DNA from: Elusimicrobiota bacterium
GTDB lineage: Bacteria; Elusimicrobiota; Elusimicrobia; UBA1565
Assembly (NCBI GenBank): GCA_016218495.1
Contig: JACRDU010000136.1
Span: 1-36,824 of the forward strand
Length of the DNA stretch: 36,824 nucleotides
Direction of reading: 5' to 3'
Under the pieces are notes generated by a model. It saw only the letters and a list, made by a program, of their open reading frames with translations. It made no database searches and was not told the origin of the DNA. The first letter of the stretch is position 1. The number at the start of each line of letters is the position of its first letter. This document shows, piece after piece, positions 7,731-17,900 of the stretch. The position numbers were made by a program, and so were the translations under genes.

Positions 7731-10700
7731 ACCAAGGCGGCGGTTCGATGGTTCAGGCTTCCTTCGGCTTCAACGCCGACGGCTTGGCGTTGGCCGACTT
7801 CGACGAGGACGGCGACATGGACGCAGCCTTCGTTCCGAATGCCAACGCGCCGTTGCGTTCGGGCCTGCTCCGCAACGACGGCGCCGGCGGCCTGACGGCG
7901 CAGACCTTCGCAGGTTCGAACTACGCCGGCGGGGCTTGGGGGTTGGGCCTCAGCGCAGGAGACTACGACGGGGACGGCGACCTCGACCTTCTGGCCGGCT
8001 ACACGTCGGGGGCGGAGGTGATTCGCCACGACGACGCCGGCCCGCAGGGCCATTCCCCGCCAGGAGCGCCGTCCACCGGATTCGGGGCGCAGTTCGAGGA
8101 ATACTCGGTGGTGTCCTCCTCGGGGCTGCTCTCGCTGCTGTGGGACTCCGCCACAGATTTTCAGTCTCCCGCCTCCCAGCTCGAGTACTATGTGCGCCTG
8201 GGGACGACGGCCGCAGGGTCGAGCACCAGGCTGAAGGTCCCGCTGCGGTTCTCGTGGGACGGCGCGGCTACGGCCCGCTCGCAGCTCTACTCCACCCGCC
8301 TCTCGCAGGCTCAGCGCGGGCTCAAGGTCGCGATGCAGCGGGGCGTCACGGCCTATTGGGCCGTCGTGACCGAGGATGGCAACATGCAGCGCTCGGCGCC
8401 TTCCGCCGAGCAAACGACCTACCTCATCCCTCCTCGTGCGGTGACGGACCTGCAGGTGAGCGCGATTAACTCCACGGGCTTCGGGGCGTCGATGATGAGC
8501 GTGACCTTGACTTGGACCGCTCCAGGGGAGGACGAGGGGGGCGGCACGCTGGGCGGGGCCTACGACATCCGCTGGTCGTCGGTCGCGCCTCTGGCGAGCC
8601 TGTCCCTCTATGCCGCGGCGCCGGGCCAGCTCGTGGTCTCGACGAGCGGGGTGGCGCCGGGGAGCCGCCAGGCGATGGCCGTGAGCGGGTTGTCGGCGCT
8701 GACGAGCTGGTACTTCGCCCTGACGACGAAGGACTCCATCGGGATGCGCTCGGGGCTGTCGAACCAGACGACGGCGGTGACGGGCATCTTCCGGGTTACG
8801 GTTTCCACATTGCCGAATTCGTACCCGGTTTGGGCGGATTTTGACAACGACGGCGACCTGGACCTATATGTCGGAAGACCCAATGTCGGCGGGGGTGGTG
8901 GGAATTATTTCCCTTCTTACGTATTCCGCAACGATGGGGGAGTCCTGACGACCACATTCCCCGTCGCCGGCCAGCTGATCAATGCGGGGATGCCTGCTGT
9001 CGCAGATTTTGACAATGACGGTTTGTTGGATGTATTCGCCACGCACATCAATTCGGCCGGCGATTCGTACCGCAGTCAACTCTTGTTGAATCGGGGCGCA
9101 TTTCAACTCCAGAACGTCCAGAACATGAATACGGTTTGGGATTATGCCGCAGCGGCGGCCGACTACGACCGGGACGGAGATTTCGATGTGGCCGTGGTGA
9201 GGGAGGCTGCTGGTATCTATGGCATTATCCTTGCCAACAATAGCGGCAATGGGACGATGACCTATATCAACAATCCCGCATGGCTGACTGATGGGAGGTA
9301 TGGAACCGCTTGGGGCGATGTCGACTCTGACGGGGACCTGGACCTGGCAATCCCGTTCGACCAGAATCGGCAACTGATGATTCTCCGTAACGATATTCCG
9401 CAAATCTCCACATTCACCTGGTCCCAATTCGCCAAAAACCATTACAACCAGTCATTCGCCTGGAGGGACTTCGACGGCGACGGCGACCTTGACTTGGCTT
9501 CAGCGGGAGAGGGGAAATGCTCCATCTTCAGGAACGACGGATTGCCGGAACCGAGCGAGTTCGTGCTGGGGACCGACCCCGCCGCTTTACGGCTCGCCTG
9601 GGGCGATTTGGACGGCGACGGCGACTCGGACCTGCTCTGCGGTTCCAGCTGGTTCCGCTATGAGTCAGGAACGACGTTCACCCAGATCGCCATCACTGGG
9701 AACGTCGCGGGGTCCGCGTCGTTGGGAGACTACGATGACGACGGCGACCTGGATATGGCCATTGCGAACTCCAACGGGGTATACCTCCTCCGGAACGACA
9801 CAGAGGTGGGGAACTCCACGCCGACCGCGCCCGCCGCGGGCTTTTCCGCGTCGTTTTCAGACTACGGGGTAGGGGCGAGTTCTGGACTGTTGACGCTCTC
9901 GTGGGGGGACGGGACGGATTCCGAGACAACGAATCCCCAGATGTTGGAGTACTTCGTGCGCATCGGCACGAACGGCCCGGGTTCGGGCACCTTCTATCGT
10001 ATCCCAGCTCGCTACTCTTTGGGGAGCATGGGCGGCAGTTCGTATCTTTACAGCACCCGCCTGTCCACCTCCCAGCGCGGCATTCGCGTCTCGGTGACTA
10101 CGAGCAGCGTCGTCTACTGGGCAGTCGTCACCGAGGACGCCGGCTTCAAGCGTTCTCCCGAGTCGGCGGAGCAGAACATCTCCCTGGTCGGCCCGCGCGC
10201 CGTCACCGACCTGTCCGTCTACTCCATCGTCTCCACCGGCCTGGCCGCCTCGTCGACGACCGTCACCCTGACCTGGACCGCCCCGGGCCACGACGGCGAC
10301 CAGCTCAACCTCACCGGCTCCTACGACGTCCGCTGGTCCAGCACCGCCCCCATCACCAGCACCATGGCCTATGCCCAGGCGGCCTTTGCCACAACGGTGG
10401 CCACCTCGGCGGTGACGCCCGGGGCGCGGCAATGGGCCAGCATCCCGTACCTGGACGCGGCCGTCACCTACTACTTCGCGCTCACGACGAAAGATGACAT
10501 CGGCGTGCGCTCTGGGCTGTCGAATCCGACCACGGGCCCCGCCTACGTCGTCGTAATCCCCTCAGGAGGAGACAGCAAGGGCGCGGCCTGGGGCGACTAC
10601 GACGGGGACGGCGACCTCGACGTCTTGGTCGCCAATGACGCCAACCAGGACGAGGTCCTGCTGCGCAACGACGGGGGGGCGTTCAGCGTCATCACGATCG

Positions 10701-11940
10701 GCTCCACGGGGGGACAGTCCCATTCCGTGGCTTGGGGCGACATCGACAACGACGGCGACCTCGACGCCGTCGTGGCGAACTGGGCGGAGAACGCCGTCCT
10801 GCTGCGCAACACGGGGGGCGCGCTCAGCCCTGAGGCCATCCCGGGCTCGTCGAGCTCCGCGACGGCGGCGGCCTTCGGCGACTTCGACATGGACGGCGAC
10901 CTCGACGTTCTCATATCGGCCGTGGGTGATGAGGTCCTGCTGCGCAACGACGGGGCCGGCAACTTCACGGCCGCCGTCTTGACCGGGACCGGGGGGAATT
11001 CCAACAGCGTCGCTTGGGGGGACTACGACAACGACGGCGACTTGGATGCCCTGCTGGTCAATTTCACGGACGGGGGTGACCCGGTCGGAGATGAGTTCCT
11101 GCTCCGCAACGACGCAGGCGTCCTCGTCAAGGTGGCGTTGCCGGGGACCGGGCACAACAGCAGCGCCGGGGCTTGGGGCGACCTGGACGGCGACGGCGAC
11201 CTCGATGGGCTGGTCGTCGGCGCAAACGACCCTTATGTCCTGCGCAACGACGGCGGCGGGGCGTTCACCAAGCTGGTCTTGAACGGCTTGGGCGCCAACG
11301 ACAACGCCTTGGGGCTGGGGGATTTCGACGCCGACGGGGACCTGGACGCCTTCGTCTCCGCGGTGAACGGAGCGACCTATATGCTGCGCAACGACGGCCT
11401 CCTGAGCTTCTCGAAGCTCTTCTTGCGCGGCGGCGGCACGGACGGCTGGCGCTTGTCGGCTTCGGTGGGAGACTCCGACGGGGACGGCGACCTCGATGTA
11501 TTCGTCAGCGGAGGGGCGGGCGGCTTCAACGAGCGCGTATTCGTCAACCGCACGGACGCTACCCATACGCCCCCCAGCCCGCCCGTGGCCGGCTTTGGGT
11601 CCTCCTATTTCACCGAATACTCGGCCACCTCCTCCTCAGGCGTGCTGACCTTGACCTGGTCCGACGGGTCGGACGCCCAGACCCCTGACCCGGACCTGCT
11701 CGAGTACCTGGTGCGCCTCTCCACCATCGATGTAGCGGGTTCGAGCAGCGTCTACAAGGTCCCTCCCCGCTTCGGCAACGACGGTCTGGGCGCCTCTTCC
11801 CTATATAGCACCCGCCTGGGAGGCGGGCAGCGCGGTCTGCGCCTGGTCATCCAGAAGGGGTCCACCGTGCATTGGGGCGTCACCACGGTGGACCCGCAGG
11901 GCCAGCGCTCGGCTGAATCGGCCGCGCAGACCTTCTCCGC
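5256..11940 (+). repeat. Four tandem Fn3 + FG-GAP propeller modules in the giant protein
   Basis: Each module starts with an Fn3 domain beginning R(A/V)(V/)TDL.V and containing VTLTWTAPG and YYFALTTKD. It continues with blades carrying D-x-D-x-DGD-x-D Ca loops, then a linker domain (SSSGLLTLSWGD; LEY.VR.G; YWAVVT). By eye I count 5, 7, 7 and 7 Ca loops in modules I-IV (26 in all). Modules II-IV therefore look like complete seven-bladed propellers, while module I may have two degenerate blades. Fn3 starts are near 5256, 6712, 8434 and 10195. Confidence 0.8.
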
Positions 11941-14900
11941 CGTCGTCCCCGCCGCGCCGACTCTTTCCTTGGTGGACCTCGACGCCCTCTCGACCAGCTC
12001 CACGGCCTGGGTCAGGGCCTCCTGGACCGCCGCCGCCGGGGCCTCCTATTACGATGTTCGCTGGGCCACCTACTCGCTGGCCAGCCCGGCGCTCTACGCG
12101 CTGGCTTCCTATCGAAGCACGAGCTCGGCGCTGTCGGCCGACCTGTCCGTGCCTCCCGGCAGGACCTGGTACTTCGCCGTCACAGCCGTCAGCGCCCAGG
12201 GACTGCGCTCGGCCCCTTCCAACTCGATATCACGGCACGCCGCCGGCCTGGAGGTGCGCACCACCGTCGTATCCCCCGCGCAGGAACTGCAGGACGTGAC
12301 GACGGCCTACCTGCGCCTGGACCTGCGCTCCACCGGCGATACGTTCTCGTGGCAGACGCTGGCCGTGGCCAAGCGCGGCCTCCTAGACGACGCCTCGGTG
12401 TCGGACGTCGGCCTCTACCTCGACGCCAACAGCAACGGGGTCTTTGACGGACCCGGGACCGACGGAAAAATCACAGCCAACGCCGTCTTCTCCTCAAGCC
12501 AGGTAGTCCTGAGCATCTCCGGGGGGCGGTTGATTACAGCGGCCCAGGCGACCTTCTTCCTGGCTATGACGCCCAGCACCAGCTTCCTCCCCGTGGCCGG
12601 GGCCACGGTGTCGCTCAGCCTCTCGGGACAGTCGTTCACGGTGAAGGGTCTGACCGGCCTGGGTTATTCTCCGGCCGCCGGAGTCCTGGCTCCCGACCTG
12701 CCCGGCCTGGCCTTCGACGGCTCCGATGACACGGTGACCCGCGCCTATGACGCCGGACTCGACTTCGGCCCGGCGCTGACCTTGGAGGCCTGGTTCCGCT
12801 CCACGGCCACCCACGCTCAGACCCTCGTGTCGCGTTCGGCCGCGGCCGGCGCTTCAGGAGTGGCCCTGTCGCTCAACGCCGGGGGCTGTGCGGGCGGCGG
12901 CCTCAAGTTCTCCTATGGGGGAGCCGCTGCCTGCGCGGCCGGATTGGGGGCCGCCGACGGGCTCTGGCACCACGCCGCCGGCGTCCACGCCGCCTCCGGC
13001 GCCCTGCTCTTCCTCGACGGCCTGCCCGTGGCCACCGGCACGGCGGCGGGGTCGCTGTCCAGCGTGGGTTCGGCCATGGCCGCCGGGCGTCATCCCGCAG
13101 ACGGCGCACCCCTCCTGGGCGAGCTTGACGAGGTCAGGTTGTCCTCCTCGGCGCGTTACGCCTCGGCCTTCGTCCCGACCCATCGGAACTCCGCGGACGC
13201 GGCTACGGCGGTGCTCTGGCACTTCGATGCGGCGGACCTCGATGGCACTCAGGCGGGCGATGCCTCGGGCAATGCCCGTCACGGGACCCTTTCAGGAGGG
13301 GTCGCCGGGGCGGCGCGTTCCGGGGCCCTAGCCGTCCTCGACAAGCCAGACACCCTCTTCACGCAGGCCGCCAGCCTGCTGCCGGCCACGATGCTGCGCT
13401 CGGACCAGAACCAGGCGGCCTTCAGGCTCAAGCTCTGGACGGACGGCGACGCCGTCGTCGTCTCGTCTTTGGCGGTGCGCCGGGTGGGCGGGGCGGACGG
13501 GGACCTGAGCGCGGTCCGCCTGCACCGCGACGACGGCGACGGGGTCTTCTCGGCCGCCACGGACCCCAACCTGACCCCCGGCCAGAGCTTCGTCAGCGGC
13601 TCGGCCACCATACCGTTGGCCGGGGCGGGCCAGGCCCAGACGGTGTTCGCCGCCACGCGCACCTACTTCCTCGTCGTCGACGTGTCTCCCTCGGCGAACT
13701 CGGGCAGCACGCTCTCGCTGCGTCTGGAAGGCGCGGGTTCCTTGGGGGTTTCCGGCACGACGGACACGGTTTCCGGCATCAATCTGCCCTTTGAGACCGC
13801 CGTCAGCACGGTCTTCGCCAGCACGGCCAGCGTCACCGTCTCCCTGGCCACCGGCACCTGGGTGAGCGTCTCCTCCGTCATCGCCTTCGCGGACTTCCCG
13901 GCCAGCACGACCTACCGCTACGTCCTCGACCACGCCGCGCAGACGACGGTGGTGCTCGGCGACACGCAATGGTCGGCCGGGGCGGCCACCGTGCCGTTTT
14001 CGACCTCGGCGGCGGATTGGTACCTGCACGCGCGCAGCTTCGACCAGGCTTCCACCCCCGGACAGCAGACCGACCTCGGGCCGTTCTGGGTGGACCGGGA
14101 CGAGCCCGCCTCCTCCGCTTTCGCCGCCCTCTCCTCGACGGGCGGGGCCAAGGCGGAGGCGCAGTTCATCGACACGACGACGGCCCAGGTACGCCTGAGC
14201 GTGACGGACGCCCTGAGCGGCCTGGCGGTGTCGAGCGCCGGCCTGACCAGGCTCGGCAACGGCAACGACGTAGGCCCCGGGGCGGGGGGCTACGGGGTGC
14301 TCTATTCGACCGATGCCGGAGCTTCATGGGCCGCGGCTTCTACGGCCGTCTTGGTCCAATCGGGCCAATTCGTCTCGGCGATCGGCGCCTTCCGCGACGA
14401 ATTGTACCTGGGGCTGGCCTCGGCACAGGGGGTCCGGCGCAGCACGGACGGCCGCAACTGGGGCGGGGCGTTCGGAATCGGCCTCGGGGAGGTGCGGTCC
14501 TTCGCCGAATACCGCGGAAGGCTCTATGCCTCCGGCGCGGCGGGTGTAGTCGCGTACACATCCGACGGCACGAACTGGCAGAACAGCCTCTCGCCGCCGT
14601 CGGAGGGCACCGCCTGGGGTCTGGCCGTCCATGGCGGGGGCCTCTACGCTGCGGCCAGCTCGACCGACAACACCCAAGGCAGGGTCTATCGTTCGACGGA
14701 CGGCGCTGCTTGGACCATCGTCTCGACGGTCACCGGACAAGGCTTCCGCGCGCTGCTCTCCGCCAAGGGGTTCCTGCTGGGCGGGACCAGCGGAGGCAGC
14801 CCGGGGGTGTGGTCCTCGGCTGACGGCGTCTACTGGCAGCGCACCCTCGCCGCGGCGGAGGACGTCTATACCGTTATCGAGCACGGCGGCTATGTCTTCG

Positions 14901-17900
14901 CGCTCACTCCGAGTTACGTCTATCGGAGCAGGGACGGGCTTGCTTGGCAGTTGCTCTCCCAGCCCGGGCACGACATCATCACAGCGGCCTCGGCCGGAGG
15001 CCTGCTGTACGGCGGATCGAGCAACGGAGCGCTGCGCGTCAGTCCTGACGGCGTCCGCTGGGCTGCGGTGGCCGGCATCAGCGGCTACCTCGACGCCACC
15101 GCAGCGGCTTATGGCCGGGTCTATGCCGGGGGCGCGGCCGGGACCTTCGAAGTAACCCCCCTGCCCGCCGCGCTCACGGGGACGGATGGAACGACAGCCG
15201 CCCAGACCCTCTCCGCCACCCTGCCCCTGGCCCACTCGACCAATACCACGGTCTGCGCCGGCTCCTGGGATTGCGGCGCGACGAACATGGTCGTGCTGAC
15301 CGCTTCCGACCGGGCCGGGAACACGCGGGTGTCCGGCCCGTACGCCGTGCGGGTCGACACCACCGCCCCTGTCGTCGCGATGACTTCCCTGGGGCAGGTG
15401 TCGGGCGGACTGTTCGCCACCGCCCAGGCTTCCGACTCCCCCGCCGGGGTGAGCGCCTACTCCTTCCAAGCCTCCACCGCGGCGGATTTCTCCGGTACCG
15501 TGTCGAGCACCCCGCTGACGGCCGTGTCGAGCGCCGTCCTGACGGGCCTGAGCCCCATCAGCACCTACTATGTGCGCGCGGCCGCCCAGGACGCGGCCGG
15601 AAACATCGGGACCTCGGTGGCCCTGTCCACCTTCAACGCCGGCATCATCCTGTCCGTCTCGACCAGCGTCGCCCCCGGAGCGCTGCTGCAGGGGACGAGC
15701 GCGGCCTTCCTGCGCCTGACCCTGTCCGTTCCGCCCGGAGACTCGGTGCTGCTCAGCAGCGTCGCCGTGTTCCTGCTCGGTACGGCGACGGACGGGGACA
15801 TCCAATCCATCGAGGTCTGGAACTCCTCGGGCGCTCCTCTGGCCTCGGCCGCGCCTTCCGGCGGGACGGCCCTGGTCGCTCTGGGCGCCCAGGCCCCGAC
15901 CTTGACCCCCGTGGCCCTGGACCTGCTCGTGGCGGTGCGTGTGTCGCCGGCGGCCGGGGTGGGCAAGACGGTGGGCCTGCGCTTGGCGGCCTCCGGGCTG
16001 GGCGCGCGTTCCGGCTATGGAGCATCGGGGGTCTTCCCGGCGGATTCGTCCCTCGCCTCCATCCAAGATGGTCCCAGCGTGCTGAGCGTCACCCCTTCGA
16101 ACCTGGCTCCGGCCATCGTGCCGCCCGGCACGGCCGACGCGCTGGCGCTGCGCCTGGCGATGACGACGGACCAGGGCACCTCCGTTTTGAACCGCCTGGT
16201 CCTGCGCCTTACGGGGACGATGCCGGAGGGCAAGGTCACCGCGGTCAAGGTGCGGCGCGACTGGAACAACAACGCCGTGGTGGAGGAGCAGGACGTCGTC
16301 CTGAACGGGGTCGCCGGGTCCTTCATCGCCGGGGTCTCCACGCTGACGCTGGACGCGGCCCAGGCCCATCGCCTGGTCAGCACGGCGCCGGCGGGCCTGC
16401 TCGTAACTTTGAGCCTGGCTTCCGATGTGAACCCAGGCGACACGTATCGGGTCATACTGGATACGGCGGGCTCGGTGGGCGTGGAGACCTCCTCCGACAG
16501 CGTCGTGCTCTCCACCTTCCCCTTCTTCTCGAGCACGGTCACGGTGCAGGGCAGCAACGTGCTGGGCGTGGCGTTGGCCGACGAGGCCCCGCAGACCCTA
16601 GTCCAGGGCGAGTCGTATACGATGGTCCGCGCCACGCTGACGGTCGACAACGGGCTGGCCCAGGTCGACCGCGTGGCGCTGAGCCGTCTGGGAACGGGCG
16701 TCGACGGGGACGTCTCAACGGCGCAGGTCTACCTGGACGCCACGGCCGACGGCGGGGCGTTCAACCCGCTGGAGGATCCGCTGCTCGGGGAGACGGCCCT
16801 CTCGGCCGGCGCCGCGTCGGTCTACCTGACGACCACGACGGTGAACGCCGGGGCGCCCCGCGTGCTCCTGCTGCGCCTAGGCCTGAGCGCGTTCGCCAAC
16901 GCGGGCAACACCGCCGGCCTGCGCCTGCAGAGCGACGCCTTCCGCGCGCTCAGCCTCCAGACCGCGGTGGTTTCGTCCTCCTTCTCCACAAGGGTCTCCT
17001 CGATCGCGGCCGTGGTCAATACGATGCACCTGGAGGTGCAGGACCAGTCGCCGGGGGCCCTGGTGCAGGGAGCGACGAACCAGGCCATGCTGCGCCTCAT
17101 CTCGCGCAGCGACAAGAACGCCTTCGTCTGGAGCGGGCTGACCGTGACGCGGCTGGGCAGCGGGTCGGACGCCGACGTGGCGGCCGTGCGCTTCTACAAG
17201 GACTCGGATGGAAACGGCCAGCTCCAGCCGTCGGTCGACACCCAGCTGACCAACGGCACCTATACCTTCACCGCCGGGACGGCCCAGCTGGCATTCTCCC
17301 CCACGCAGACCGTGCTGGCCGCGCGTTCCACCTACTTCGTCGCGCTCGATGTGTCCGGTTCGGCCGTCCCCGGCGGGACGCTGGGGGTTTCCATCGCGAC
17401 CACCAGCGCCTTCATCGTCACTTCTCCGAACCAGGTCTCCACCGCGGCCGTGCCGGCGCAATCGGCGCTGGCCCCGGTCTCTCAGTACCCGAACACGGTG
17501 ACGCTGACGACGACGTCGATCGCGCCCGCCTCCGCGGACCCCGGCCAGCGCGACGTGGGCCTGGCGCGTCTGGACCTGCGCACCGATGTTTCAGCGGCGA
17601 GCTTCCTCTCGCTGCGCGTGGACCGCTCGGGTTCCTTGACCGATGCCGAGGTTTCCGGCGTCAAGCTCTATGCGGACGTCAACGGCCTGGGGACCTTCAA
17701 TTCCCAGGCCACGGGCCAGTTCCTGCTGGTCACCCCGGCCACGATGACCTTCGCCTCGGGCTCCGTGGTCCTCCCGTTGGGCGCGCAAGGGGCTTTGGGC
17801 ACGGCCGCGAAGACCTATTTCCTGGCCGTCGACCTCTCCTCGGCGGCCACGCCGGGACGCACGCTGGGGGCCGGAGCCCTGGACCGCACCTATGTGTCGG

